The notes below the pieces were generated by a model. It saw nothing but the letters and a program-made list of their open reading frames with translations. It searched no databases and had not been told where the DNA came from. Both the position numbers and the translations under genes were made by a program. Below, piece by piece: positions 37,457 through 46,244 of a stretch of 64,000 nt of DNA. This DNA comes from an uncultured Pseudomonadales bacterium (GTDB taxonomy: Bacteria; Pseudomonadota; Gammaproteobacteria; Pseudomonadales; CANNCY01), in assembly GCA_947503335.1 (NCBI GenBank), contig CANNCY010000002.1, positions 543,739 to 607,738 of the forward strand, given 5' to 3'. Numbering within the stretch: position 1 is the stretch's first letter; every line of letters begins with the position of its first letter.

Positions 37457-37969
37457 TTATAAAGCTCTAATCTGCTCGATTTCGCTTTGCTCAATACCTA
37501 AAGATTCTAAAAACTTTTGATGCTCTTCAGGCTCTAATTCTTCAAACTTTTGATGCCATCGTGTCATCGCTTGCTCGTCAAAACCAGCGGCAACCATTAT
37601 CTCTACCCATCGCTCTTTTGTAACCATATCTTGCTCCAATAATGTAGGCTCGTTGAGCAGCAACATAATGGCTCGTTGCTGCTCGCGCAAATTGCGAATC
37701 TCTTGTTCAAGCTGGTTAAGGTGTTGCCTTAGCCGTGTTGTTTGTGACTCGCCCTCATTTCGATCAAGTAAGGGGCCAATATCTGCAACCGGTATTGATA
37801 ACCCTCTAAACGAGACAATCGATTTTAAGCGTTGAACCGCTTCATCGCTGTACCATCGATACCCATTGCTATCGCGCAACGTGGGCTGTATCAACCCAAC
37901 GCGCTCGTAATATAGTACCGATGTTCTAGTAATGCCTGCTTGTTTAGCGATGTTCGACACACTGTACAT
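37457..37969 (-). CDS. MerR family transcriptional regulator
   Basis: This protein has 170 aa. The winged helix-turn-helix occupies residues 1-70 (YSVSNIAKQAGITRTSVLYY, RDSNGYRWYSDEAVQRL). A coiled coil runs about 83-115 (TTRLRQHLNQLEQEIRNL), and a short effector region of about 50 residues follows (RWVEIMVAAGF, EELEPEEHQKFLESLG), containing no cysteine metal site. The effector is therefore likely not a metal. It is set between hutH and hutI, which is unusual. Its ribosome site lies in one arm of a 10-bp inverted repeat. Whether it controls hut genes is unknown. Confidence 0.86.
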   Translation of the reverse strand: MYSVSNIAKQAGITRTSVLYYERVGLIQPTLRDSNGYRWYSDEAVQRLKSIVSFRGLSIPVADIGPLLDRNEGESQTTRLRQHLNQLEQEIRNLREQQRAIMLLLNEPTLLEQDMVTKERWVEIMVAAGFDEQAMTRWHQKFEELEPEEHQKFLESLGIEQSEIEQIRAL

Positions 37970-37970
37970 A

Positions 37971-38035
37971 ACTGCCCCTTCATTGACCGAGGTTTAAGCC
38001 TAAACCCTACACCTTTAGACAGGTAAAGGGGCAGT
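37971..38035 (-). promoter_or_regulatory. inverted repeat in the MerR leader covering its ribosome site
   Basis: ACTGCCCCTT (37971-37980) and AAGGGGCAGT (38026-38035) are perfect 10-base inverted copies. On the minus strand the arm next to the gene (AAGGGGCAGT) contains the ribosome-binding AAGGGG one base before the ATG region. Between the arms lie GGTTTA-N4-TAAACC (37991-38006) and CTAAA-N9-TTTAG (38000-38018), candidate MerR operators. A read-through transcript from hutH would fold and hide the site; one starting between the arms would not. Confidence 0.5.
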
Positions 38036-38046
38036 ATTACAGCGCC

Positions 38047-39579
38047 TTAAAAGCTAGGTAGCAAGCCCGCCGGCATTAGATTGTTATGCACCGCTTCGGC
38101 CAACAGCTCGTTAGCCTTTTCGATATCAGCCGCAAAGTAGCGGTCTTTGTCGTAGAACGGTACACGACCACGTAGTGTCGCTTTCGCTTGCTCTAACAAC
38201 TCAGTGGTTTTAAGCGGCGCTCTAAAGTCTAGACCCTGAACCGCTGCCAAGATTTCGACTGCCAAGATGCCACGTGTATTACTAGACATATCGTGCAAAC
38301 GACGGGCCGCAAAGGTAGCCATCGATACATGGTCTTCTTGGTTAGCAGACGTTGGCAAACTATCTACCGAACCTGGGTGCGCAAAGGTTTTGTTCTCGCT
38401 CGCTAGCGCAGCTGACGTAACCTGAGCAATCATGAAGCCCGAGTTAACACCGCCGTTGTCTACCAAGAATGGTGGCAACTTACTTAGGTTCGAATCAATC
38501 AACAACGCCATGCGACGCTCGCTTAATGAACCCATCTCGGCCAATGCCAATGCTAGATTATCGGCAGCCATTGCAACAGGCTCAGCATGGAAGTTACCAC
38601 CCGAAATAATGTCACCCTGCTCGGCAAATACTAGTGGGTTATCACTAACAGAGTTCGCTTCAACCAATAGCACTTTTGATGCACTACGAATCTGTTCAAG
38701 ACATGCACCCATTACCTGTGGCTGACAACGTAGTGAGTATGGATCTTGTACCTTTTCGCAATCGGTGTGCGAGTCACCCAACTCAGAGCTGTCTGTTAGT
38801 AGATGACGGTATGCCGCCGCCGCATCGATCTGTGTCTGATGGCCACGTACCTGATGAATACGATCATCGAAAGGCGAGCGTGAACCAAGTGCAGCTTCAA
38901 CACTTAGTGCGCCGCAAACGGTGGCTGATGCAAATAGATCTTCGGCATTAAATAGACCTTCTAGTGCAAACGCCGTAGATGCCTGTGTACCGTTCAGTAG
39001 AGCAAGACCTTCTTTAGGTGCAAGGGTAATCGGCTCTAAGCCTGCTACCTTCATTGCTTCGGCACCCGAGATGATTTTGCCATTATGGCGTGCTTCGCCT
39101 TCACCCAATAGAACACAGCTCATGTGTGCAAGGGGTGCAAGGTCGCCCGACGCACCTACCGAACCTTTCTGTGGAATACATGGGTACACTTGGGCATTGA
39201 TCAAATCGATCAACGCTTGAATCACTTTTAAGCGAATACCACTAAAGCCGCGAGCTAAGCTCGCCACTTTTAAAGTAACAATTAAACGAACCGTGTCATC
39301 AGTCATTAACTCGCCAATGCCTGCTGCGTGGCTAAGTACAATACTGCGCTGAAGCTCTTCAAGATCATGTGCTTCGATACGGGTATTTGCCAACAAACCA
39401 AAGCCAGTGTTGATTCCGTAGACGGTGCGATCTTGTTCAATGATCTGGTTTACTACAGCGGTGCTGTCGTTGATTTGTTTATGCGCACTTTCATCAAGGG
39501 TTAGCTTAACTGGGCCACGGCTAATTTTGCGTAATGCCTCTAGTGAGAGACTGCCTGGAATAATATTGTATTCGAACAT
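38047..39579 (-). CDS. hutH: histidine ammonia-lyase
   Basis: This enzyme removes ammonia from histidine to give urocanate, the first step of the pathway. It has 510 aa. The ASG tripeptide (143-145, in [13 protein letters not shown]) cyclises to the MIO electrophile, and Tyr54 with NTGFG (57-61) is the active-site tyrosine segment. The conserved QEDHVSM is present in the C-terminal half. It follows hutU after nine bases, so hutU-hutH is one transcript controlled by the HutC site before hutU. Confidence 0.96.
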   Translation of the reverse strand: MFEYNIIPGSLSLEALRKISRGPVKLTLDESAHKQINDSTAVVNQIIEQDRTVYGINTGFGLLANTRIEAHDLEELQRSIVLSHAAGIGELMTDDTVRLIVTLKVASLARGFSGIRLKVIQALIDLINAQVYPCIPQKGSVGASGDLAPLAHMSCVLLGEGEARHNGKIISGAEAMKVAGLEPITLAPKEGLALLNGTQASTAFALEGLFNAEDLFASATVCGALSVEAALGSRSPFDDRIHQVRGHQTQIDAAAAYRHLLTDSSELGDSHTDCEKVQDPYSLRCQPQVMGACLEQIRSASKVLLVEANSVSDNPLVFAEQGDIISGGNFHAEPVAMAADNLALALAEMGSLSERRMALLIDSNLSKLPPFLVDNGGVNSGFMIAQVTSAALASENKTFAHPGSVDSLPTSANQEDHVSMATFAARRLHDMSSNTRGILAVEILAAVQGLDFRAPLKTTELLEQAKATLRGRVPFYDKDRYFAADIEKANELLAEAVHNNLMPAGLLPSF

Positions 39580-39588
39580 GATAAACCC

Positions 39589-41268
39589 TTACTTAGTGAT
39601 CATTGGCAGGTTAAGACCCTGCTCTTTAGCGCAGTCGATTGCAATGTCGTAACCAGCATCAGCGTGGCGCATTACGCCAGTACCTGGGTCGTTGGTTAGA
39701 ACGCGTGCAATACGCTCGGCCGCTTCGTCTGTACCGTCGCACACGATTACCATGCCTGAGTGCTGGCTAAAGCCCATACCTACGCCACCGCCGTGGTGCA
39801 AGCTAACCCAAGTAGCGCCACCAGCAGTATTAAGCATTGCGTTTAGTAGTGGCCAATCTGATACAGCATCAGAGCCGTCTTGCATGCCTTCGGTTTCGCG
39901 GTTAGGGCTAGATACCGAACCACTGTCTAGATGATCACGACCGATTACTACCGGCGCGCTCAACTCACCCGAGCGAACCATTTCGTTAAAGGCCAAACCA
40001 AGCTTAGCGCGCTGACCAAGACCTACCCAGCAGATACGTGCTGGCAAACCCTGAAATTGAATACGCTCTTTCGCCATGTTTAACCAGTTGTGTAAGTGAG
40101 CGTCGTCGATAAGCTCTTTAACTTTTGCGTCAGTCTTATAAATGTCTTCTGGGTCACCAGAAAGCGCTGCCCAACGGAACGGGCCGATGCCACGACAAAA
40201 TAGTGGGCGAATGTATGCTGGTACGAAACCAGGAAAATCAAAGGCGTTTTCAACACCTTCTTCTTGCGCCATCTGACGAATGTTGTTGCCGTAGTCAAAC
40301 GTCGGCACGCCCATCGCTTGAAAATCAAGCATCGCTTGCACATGAACAGCCATCGACCGCTTAGCGGCTTTAACAATGCCTTCTGGGTCTAGCTTGTTCT
40401 TAGTTTGATATTCTTCCCACGTCATACCCTGGGGTAGGTAGCCGTTTAGAGGGTCGTGTGCCGAAGTCTGGTCAGTAACCATGTCTGGGCGAATGCCACG
40501 CTTAACCATCTCTGGCAGAATGTCGGCAGCGTTACCGTGAAGTGCAATCGAAATCGCTTTACCTTCTTCGGTGTATTTTTTGATACGCGCCATTGCATCA
40601 TCTAGATCGTCAGCTTGCTCGTCAACGTAACGGGTCTTTAGACGAAAATCGATACGGCTTTGCTGACACTCAATATTTAGAGAGCACGCACCAGCTAGGG
40701 TCGCAGCTAGTGGTTGAGCGCCACCCATACCACCAAGACCAGCAGTTAGAACCCACTTGCCAGTTAGGTCGCCGTTGTAGTGCTGACGACCAGCCTCTAC
40801 GAAAGTCTCGTAAGTACCCTGGACGATGCCTTGGCTACCGATGTAGATCCATGAACCTGCGGTCATCTGGCCATACATTGCTAGGCCTTTAGCGTCTAGC
40901 TCGTTAAAGTGCTCCCAGTCGGCCCAGTGTGGTACTAGGTTTGAGTTAGCAATAAGTACGCGAGGCGCGTTGCTGTGGGTTTTGAATACACCTACAGGCT
41001 TGCCCGACTGAACCAGCAGAGTTTCGTCATCTTCTAGATTTTGCAGGCTTTCAACGATTTTGTCGTAGCATTCCCAGTTGCGTGCAGCACGGCCAATACC
41101 ACCGTATACCACTAACTCTTCAGGATTTTCAGCAACCTCTGGGTCAAGGTTGTTCATCAACATACGAAGCGGTGCTTCAGATAACCAGCTCTTACAGCTA
41201 AGTTCGGTGCCAGTAGCGGCTTTAACTACGCCCGCGCGATGGCGAGTACCTTGGGGTGACTGTGACAT
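39589..41268 (-). CDS. hutU: urocanate hydratase
   Basis: This enzyme hydrates urocanate to imidazolonepropionate using a tightly bound NAD+. The ATG at 41268 has a strong GGAGGT and gives 559 aa, the family length; a further upstream start at 41304 overlaps the operator. GGMGGAQP (NAD loop) and the active-site segment [14 protein letters not shown] with its conserved cysteine are present, along with [17 protein letters not shown] near the end. It is the first gene of hutU-hutH. A TGTATATACA site lies 17 bases before its start. Confidence 0.96.
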   Translation of the reverse strand: MSQSPQGTRHRAGVVKAATGTELSCKSWLSEAPLRMLMNNLDPEVAENPEELVVYGGIGRAARNWECYDKIVESLQNLEDDETLLVQSGKPVGVFKTHSNAPRVLIANSNLVPHWADWEHFNELDAKGLAMYGQMTAGSWIYIGSQGIVQGTYETFVEAGRQHYNGDLTGKWVLTAGLGGMGGAQPLAATLAGACSLNIECQQSRIDFRLKTRYVDEQADDLDDAMARIKKYTEEGKAISIALHGNAADILPEMVKRGIRPDMVTDQTSAHDPLNGYLPQGMTWEEYQTKNKLDPEGIVKAAKRSMAVHVQAMLDFQAMGVPTFDYGNNIRQMAQEEGVENAFDFPGFVPAYIRPLFCRGIGPFRWAALSGDPEDIYKTDAKVKELIDDAHLHNWLNMAKERIQFQGLPARICWVGLGQRAKLGLAFNEMVRSGELSAPVVIGRDHLDSGSVSSPNRETEGMQDGSDAVSDWPLLNAMLNTAGGATWVSLHHGGGVGMGFSQHSGMVIVCDGTDEAAERIARVLTNDPGTGVMRHADAGYDIAIDCAKEQGLNLPMITK

Positions 41269-41284
41269 AAGACCTCCACACAAA

Positions 41285-41294
41285 TGTATATACA
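41285..41294. promoter_or_regulatory. HutC operator upstream of hutU
   Basis: TGTATATACA, a 10-bp palindrome with flanking A and A, lies 17 bases before the hutU ATG. It matches the second copy upstream of hutC at 42124-42135 and resembles known HutC sites, which share a TGTA-N2-TACA core. Binding would block hutU-hutH transcription until urocanate is present. Confidence 0.8.
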
Positions 41295-41356
41295 ATTGCG
41301 GCAAGATTAACCTGCAATGGCTTTAAGCGCAAGTAGTTACAGATATAACTAACGAC

Positions 41357-42109
41357 CTAATTAGCGCCAAAGCGCCCAAACAACTCAAACCGATTGCCGG
41401 GCGATAATAGGCGGGTTGCGCTAACAATGTCTTTGTTAGCCCAGGTTCTACGCCTAATCTGCATGCAGGGTTGCTCTGTGCCTATCTGCAAAAGCGTAGC
41501 CTCTTCGGTGCTAGGCAGCACCGCTTCGACCAGGTGCTCACCCTCTGTCATAGGGGCTGCCTTCATCAAGTAACGGTGTGCCGTATGCTTTTGCAGGTCT
41601 TGCTGATCATATTGCGGCGCCAACTTTGCGTTGATAATGCGCTGCTCTAACTGAATCGGCAGACTATCTTCATAGTGTAGAACGGTAGATCTAAATATGG
41701 GCGCATGGGTCATAACACCCAAACGCATTGCCTCTTCAGCCGTTGCGTGAGCACTTACCAACTCGATTACATCGGCATGGTGCTGTTTGCCTCTTGCAAG
41801 TACCTCAGCAGCAATATCGTGTACCTCGTATAATGCCGATAACACCTTCTGCTCGGCTACAAAGGTACCGCGGCCGCGATGACGCTCTACCACCCCGGCT
41901 TCAGTTAGCTCACGCATTGCACGGTTGGCCGTCATGCGACTTACACCTAAGCCATCAACCATTTCGGCTTCTGACGGCAAAGTTAACCCCGCCTGCCATT
42001 CGCCATCGGCTACAAGCTGTTCAATACTTTGTCTAATGCGAGCATAGGCTGGCCCTTCGATATGATCGAATAAGGCTTTTAGGGCTTCGATAGGTTTAAC
42101 AGCTGCCAT
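41357..42109 (-). CDS. hutC: histidine utilisation repressor HutC (GntR family)
   Basis: This is a 250-aa repressor. The GntR winged helix is at about 18-85 (LPSEAEMVDGLGVSRMTANR, LTEAGVVERHRGRGTFVAE), and the C-terminal UTRA domain binds urocanate as inducer (DIAAEVLARGKQHHADVIEL, LRLSPGNRFELFGRF region). It diverges from hutF across an operator TTGTATATACAA that would control both. Its position 88 bases upstream of hutU lets it also govern that gene. Confidence 0.94.
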   Translation of the reverse strand: MAAVKPIEALKALFDHIEGPAYARIRQSIEQLVADGEWQAGLTLPSEAEMVDGLGVSRMTANRAMRELTEAGVVERHRGRGTFVAEQKVLSALYEVHDIAAEVLARGKQHHADVIELVSAHATAEEAMRLGVMTHAPIFRSTVLHYEDSLPIQLEQRIINAKLAPQYDQQDLQKHTAHRYLMKAAPMTEGEHLVEAVLPSTEEATLLQIGTEQPCMQIRRRTWANKDIVSATRLLSPGNRFELFGRFGAN

Positions 42110-42123
42110 GCCGACTCCATTAT

Positions 42124-42135
42124 TTGTATATACAA
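42124..42135. promoter_or_regulatory. HutC operator between hutC and hutF
   Basis: TTGTATATACAA is a perfect 12-bp palindrome 15 bases before the hutC ATG and about 40 before the hutF start. With the TGTATATACA before hutU it forms a pair of sites, as expected of HutC autoregulation and control of the catabolic genes. Confidence 0.8.
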
Positions 42136-42176
42136 GATATCTATTAGTATGGTTTTATACAGCCTATACTATGCTT

Positions 42177-43544
42177 ATGAGTAATCCAATGCGTACCCAA
42201 CAGTTTTTTTCGAAGCTCGCCTACACAGCCAATGGCTGGCAACGCGATGTGTTAATAGATGTCGTCGATGGCGTTATTGCGAGCATAACCGCAGATACAG
42301 AGCAGCCTGTTAATGCCGAGCTTATAAACTCGCCATTACTGCCTGCCATGCCCAATCTACACTCGCACGCTTTTCAGTATGCGATGGCAGGCCTTGGCGA
42401 GGTAAACCTCAACCCTAACGACAGCTTTTGGAGCTGGCGCAAGGCAATGTATCAGTTAGTTGAGCGCCTGTCGGTTGATGATGTGAAAGCAATCGCCAAG
42501 CAGCTTTATATCGACATGCTAAAAGCTGGCTACACCCATGTGGGCGAGTTTCACTATTTTCATAGCGCTACACCAAATGATGATTCTGGCTTCAATGCAG
42601 CGATGAGTGAGGCGTTGTTAGAAGCGGCAAACGAAGTAGGTATTGGTATTACACTGCTACCGGCTTTGTATCAGTATTCGGGCTTTGGCCGCCTCGCACC
42701 TAATGATGCACAGCAACGGTTTTATCATTCGCGTGATCAGTACGTAAAGTTAATTGCGCATCTTGATAAGGTGGTTACTGACAAACCGTTACAGCAAGTG
42801 GGCTTATGTTTTCATTCGTTACGAGCGGTCGATGTAACCGACATTCCTGTTGCTTTATCCAAGTTGCCAAGTGATCGCCCAATTCATGTACACATCGCAG
42901 AGCAAGTGCCCGAGATTGAACAAAGTGTTGCCGCAACGGGCAAACGCCCCGTTGAATTGTTACTTGATACTAACGGCTTAGACGAGCGCTGGTGTTTAGT
43001 TCATGCAACACATTTAACCGATGACGAAAGTGATCGTGTTGCTGCCAGTGGTGCCGTAGTAGGCATCTGTGCCACCACCGAAGCAAACCTTGGTGACGGT
43101 ATCTTTGATGCACCGCGCTATTTGTCTAACAAGGGTCGTTGGGGTATCGGGTCTGATAGCCATATCACTGTTAGTGTTAATCAAGACCTTCGCTTGTTTG
43201 AATACGGCCAGCGTCTTCGCGACTTACAACGCAATCGCATCTACACACAAAACTCGCCCAGTATTGGTCAGACACTCTTTGATCAAGCACTTGCCGGTGG
43301 CAATCAAGCCTTAGCGATAGATGTGGGAATTAAAGTAGGCGGGCGAGCCGATTTTGTTGCGCTTGATAAGTCGCAAACCTTTATCAATATGAACAGCCCT
43401 GAATCATTATTAGACCGCTGGATTTTTGCGAGTCAAAACGATGCGGTTAAAGATGTTTGGGTAGCGGGTACGCAAGTGATTAGCGACGGTAAACACGCAG
43501 ATCAAAATGCAATTAGCGAGGCCTTTAATCGCGTTACTGGTTAA
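42177..43544 (+). CDS. hutF: formimidoylglutamate deiminase
   Basis: This enzyme deiminates N-formimino-L-glutamate to N-formyl-L-glutamate, so the cell uses the five-step route. The frame is open from 42108, but the region up to 42170 contains the HutC operator, so a start at 42171 or 42177 is more likely (about 455 aa, normal). MPNLHSHAFQYAMAG holds the HxH zinc site, FHSLRAVD and VHIAEQ follow, and IGSDSHIT holds the metal-binding Asp. It is divergent from hutC. It ends 11 bases into the brnA gene, which runs the other way. Confidence 0.93.
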   Translation: MSNPMRTQQFFSKLAYTANGWQRDVLIDVVDGVIASITADTEQPVNAELINSPLLPAMPNLHSHAFQYAMAGLGEVNLNPNDSFWSWRKAMYQLVERLSVDDVKAIAKQLYIDMLKAGYTHVGEFHYFHSATPNDDSGFNAAMSEALLEAANEVGIGITLLPALYQYSGFGRLAPNDAQQRFYHSRDQYVKLIAHLDKVVTDKPLQQVGLCFHSLRAVDVTDIPVALSKLPSDRPIHVHIAEQVPEIEQSVAATGKRPVELLLDTNGLDERWCLVHATHLTDDESDRVAASGAVVGICATTEANLGDGIFDAPRYLSNKGRWGIGSDSHITVSVNQDLRLFEYGQRLRDLQRNRIYTQNSPSIGQTLFDQALAGGNQALAIDVGIKVGGRADFVALDKSQTFINMNSPESLLDRWIFASQNDAVKDVWVAGTQVISDGKHADQNAISEAFNRVTG

Positions 43545-43776
43545 TATCTTTTTGGTGCTTGGCGTAGGCGTCGAGCACCTGTCTAATTAACTTTTGATAG
43601 GGCACGCCAGTTTTCTGTGCTGAGTCTTTAAAATAAGACACGCTTTCTTCGCTTAACGCGAGTGTCACCTTTACATTGGCGTGCAATTGCTGAAGCTCTT
43701 CTGGTGACGGTAGAAAGTCAACAATAGGGCCTTCATAGCTCATTGGTTCGTCAGTGTATCGAATTTGCTTGCTCAT
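43534..43776 (-). CDS. brnA: BrnA antitoxin
   Basis: This is an 80-aa antitoxin from the ATG at 43776. The C-terminal half (VKVTLALSEESVSYFKDSAQ, VPYQKLIRQVLDAYAKH) is a ribbon-helix-helix DNA-binding domain, the hallmark of BrnA. The N-terminal part would wrap the toxin. It overlaps the 3' end of brnT by 26 bases, so the pair is translationally coupled, and the BrnA-BrnT complex usually represses the operon. Confidence 0.82.
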   Translation of the reverse strand: MSKQIRYTDEPMSYEGPIVDFLPSPEELQQLHANVKVTLALSEESVSYFKDSAQKTGVPYQKLIRQVLDAYAKHQKDINQ

Positions 43777-44053
43777 ATAGCTTACGCCCTCGCCGCCAGT
43801 AGCCCGCGCCGTAAATTCTGATTCGCTCTTCACGACAAACGAATCGAACCGTGAGAATACCTGTAAAAGTTCTATCTAGGCCGATGCAAAAGTATCGTTT
43901 TTCGCCATTACTATGATTCGTATCTGAATATATAACTCGATCTGCATCAAAAAAAGCGTATTGAGCCTCTTGAAACGACACCCCGTGCTTTACAATATTG
44001 AGTATGTTCTTCACCGAGTCCCATTCATAGCCTTTTATCGGCATTGATTTCAT
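43751..44053 (-). CDS. brnT: BrnT family toxin (type II ribonuclease)
   Basis: BrnT is an RNase-like toxin that stops translation. It has 100 aa, the usual size. The N-terminal YEWDSVKNILNIVKHGVSFQ matches the family signature (EWD-xxK-N-xxKH-G-[IV]-SF), DADRV follows, and the strand VRFVCREERIRIYGAGY is the central beta-sheet; the C-terminal RRGRKLYEQ is the arginine-rich helix. The usual R-x-A-T segment after RIY reads GAGYWRRG here. It is upstream of the antitoxin, the order of most BrnTA operons. Confidence 0.84.
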   Translation of the reverse strand: MKSMPIKGYEWDSVKNILNIVKHGVSFQEAQYAFFDADRVIYSDTNHSNGEKRYFCIGLDRTFTGILTVRFVCREERIRIYGAGYWRRGRKLYEQANSIH

Positions 44054-44324
44054 CGTAGCACCCGTATGGCTATTTCGCCATATCCACTCACACTAGCTAT
44101 CAGACTATCAGCATGCATACCGTGTAGGAAAATTCTGTTATACCCCCTTCTAATCGAACGCTGCATAGCAAACGTGCGCAAAATCACAACCTCATCGCCC
44201 GTAAATCAAATACTATTTGATTTAGAAAGTGGCCTAGTCTACGTTAGATGTTCCTCCAAGTTAGTTGTCTGGAGCGCTCGTTGGGGAGGGATCCCTCGAT
44301 AAAAACTACGTAAAGGCATTAATA

Positions 44325-45461
44325 ATGAAAACAAAACTTCTCGCTGCGGCGATCATGCTTGCCAGTACCTCAGTTCAGGCTAACCAGCCTACCTATAGCG
44401 GTAACGCTGATCTGATGGATATCCAAAATAGCTGTATCGTACGCTTCAAGAATGAAGTATCAGGCAAGGACGTACCTGGGTTAGCGCGTGCAATGGCTAA
44501 GAAAGCCGGCGGTTCGGTAAAGCACGCTTATAAGCATTCAATTAAAGGTTTCGCGGTAAACGTACCTTGCCATGCAGCACAAAATGCATTTGGCCAGCGT
44601 GCTGAAATCATGTCGATGGAGCCAGACGGCATCGTATTCGCCTCAGCGCCACCTCCAGGCAAGGGCCCCGGCGACGGTGGTGAAGAACCACCAGCAGGCC
44701 AAGAAACCCCTTGGAGCGTAACCCGTGTGGGCGGTGCTCAAGATGGCACTGGCTATACAGCTTGGATTTTAGACTCAGGTATCGATCTAGATCACCCTGA
44801 TCTAAATGTAGACGCTTCACGTGGCTTTACAGCGATTCGTCGTGGCGACATGGACGATGGTAACGGCCATGGCACACACGTTGCTGGTACCGTAGCAGCT
44901 ATTGATAACGATCTTGATGTGGTTGGTGTTGCTGCCGGCGCTACCGTGATTCCTGTTCAGGTACTAGATCGTCGTGGTAGTGGCTCGTGGTCTGGCGTTA
45001 TTGCAGGTGTTGACCATGTTGCTGCCAATGCCTCACCAGGCGATTGTGCAAACATGAGCCTAGGCGGTGGTGTTACACCAACGCTTGATGATGCAGTTGT
45101 AGCAGCAGCCCAGTCATCTGGTGCGTTCTTTGTACTAGCAGCAGGCAATGACGGCGATCATGCCGACAACCATTCGCCAGCACGCGCTAATGGCAACCGT
45201 GTATTTACTATCAGTGCTACTGATAGCAACGACAACCTTGCTTCTTGGTCTAACTTTGGTAACCCACCAGTAGACTATGCGGCTCCTGGCGTTGGCATTC
45301 TATCGCTACGCGCAGGTGGTGGCACGACTACTATGTCGGGTACTTCAATGGCCTCACCAGCGGCCTGTGCTGTGATCATGTTACGCAATGGCAACCCATC
45401 AACTGATGGTTTTGCTGGTAATGATCCAGACGGTAATCCAGATCCTATCGTTCACCTATAG
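44325..45461 (+). CDS. secreted S8 family subtilisin-like serine protease
   Basis: This is an extracellular protease of 378 aa. The ATG at 44325 has AAGG before it and a signal peptide ending VQA (about 19). Residues 28-100 are an inhibitor-I9-like propeptide. The catalytic triad is Asp about 149 in ILDSGIDLDHPDL, His about 183 in GNGHGTHVAG, and Ser about 341 in SGTSMASPAA; ALAAGND-like VLAAGNDGDH holds the oxyanion Asn. A Gly/Pro-rich linker precedes the catalytic domain. There is no extra C-terminal domain. Followed by a strong terminator. Confidence 0.92.
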   Translation: MKTKLLAAAIMLASTSVQANQPTYSGNADLMDIQNSCIVRFKNEVSGKDVPGLARAMAKKAGGSVKHAYKHSIKGFAVNVPCHAAQNAFGQRAEIMSMEPDGIVFASAPPPGKGPGDGGEEPPAGQETPWSVTRVGGAQDGTGYTAWILDSGIDLDHPDLNVDASRGFTAIRRGDMDDGNGHGTHVAGTVAAIDNDLDVVGVAAGATVIPVQVLDRRGSGSWSGVIAGVDHVAANASPGDCANMSLGGGVTPTLDDAVVAAAQSSGAFFVLAAGNDGDHADNHSPARANGNRVFTISATDSNDNLASWSNFGNPPVDYAAPGVGILSLRAGGGTTTMSGTSMASPAACAVIMLRNGNPSTDGFAGNDPDGNPDPIVHL

Positions 45462-45480
45462 GGCGAGTGTAGATCTGACT

Positions 45481-45508
45481 AAAAGCGAGCCATTTGGCTC
45501 GCTTTTTT
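45481..45508 (+). terminator. intrinsic terminator of the subtilisin-like protease gene
   Basis: AAGCGAGCC (45483-45491) and GGCTCGCTT (45496-45504) pair over a four-base loop and are followed by TTTT. It lies twenty bases after the stop at 45461 and is a clear rho-independent terminator. Confidence 0.9.
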
Positions 45509-45539
45509 GTAGGATAAAAACAATAAAAACGGAGCTGAT

Positions 45540-46244
45540 ATGAACTCGCACATTTTGCAGTTTAACAACGTACTAAGCGCTGACCTTTGCCAGATGCTTA
45601 TTAATAAATTTCAGCAAGACCCTGCGCGCAGACCCGGGCGCACGGGTAGCGGTGTAGACCCGTCAAAAAAGTTAAGTACAGACCTTTCAATCAGCTCACT
45701 AACTAACTGGCAAAGCGAGTGCAGTGACATTCAAGGCATCATCAAGCAGGGCCTAGTTCATTACGTTCGCGAGTACCCGTTTTTAATCACCGGTGCGGTC
45801 TCGCCCACATTACTTGACCCCCATAGCGGCCAACCGATCGCCGTACAAGCCAATGACATTGCTAGTCTATCAGACGAGTCGCTTTCATTTATGCTCGACC
45901 AAATTTTTGAGCAAGACGACATTAACATGCAATTTTACGAGGCAGGTAAAGGCGGCTATCCCCATTGGCACAGCGAGCAGTTTCCTGACCCTAATCGCGA
46001 TGACAACGCGTCATTACATCGCGTTCTGTTGTGGTTAATCTATCTTAATGATGTTGAAGACGGTGGTGAGACACAGTTCATTTACCAGCAGGCGAGCATT
46101 AAGCCAAAAACTGGCTCATTGGTACTCGCCCCCTGTGGGTTTACCCATACTCATCGAGGGGTAACACCGCAATCAAATCACAAGTACGTATTAGCGAGCT
46201 GGGTTAAATACTTGCCACGCGAACGGCTATATCAAACGCGGTAA
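45540..46244 (+). CDS. 2OG-Fe(II) oxygenase, prolyl-4-hydroxylase-like
   Basis: This is a 2-oxoglutarate-dependent iron oxygenase of 234 aa. The iron site appears to be His144 and Glu146 in PHWHSEQ with His205 in FTHTHRG; the usual second residue is Asp, so the H-x-E form is unusual. Lys215 in NHKYVLASW is placed to bind 2-oxoglutarate. LYNDVEDGGET-like YLNDVEDGGETQF is the common core strand. A preceding GGAG leads to the ATG at 45540. The substrate is unknown; known relatives hydroxylate proline or other residues. It ends one base before the convergent serine hydrolase. Confidence 0.82.
   Translation: MNSHILQFNNVLSADLCQMLINKFQQDPARRPGRTGSGVDPSKKLSTDLSISSLTNWQSECSDIQGIIKQGLVHYVREYPFLITGAVSPTLLDPHSGQPIAVQANDIASLSDESLSFMLDQIFEQDDINMQFYEAGKGGYPHWHSEQFPDPNRDDNASLHRVLLWLIYLNDVEDGGETQFIYQQASIKPKTGSLVLAPCGFTHTHRGVTPQSNHKYVLASWVKYLPRERLYQTR

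Noticed and set aside
42108..42170. N-terminal extension of HutF
   Set aside because: It would encode the HutC operator as protein and adds an untypical hydrophobic stretch; starts at 42171 or 42177 fit the family.
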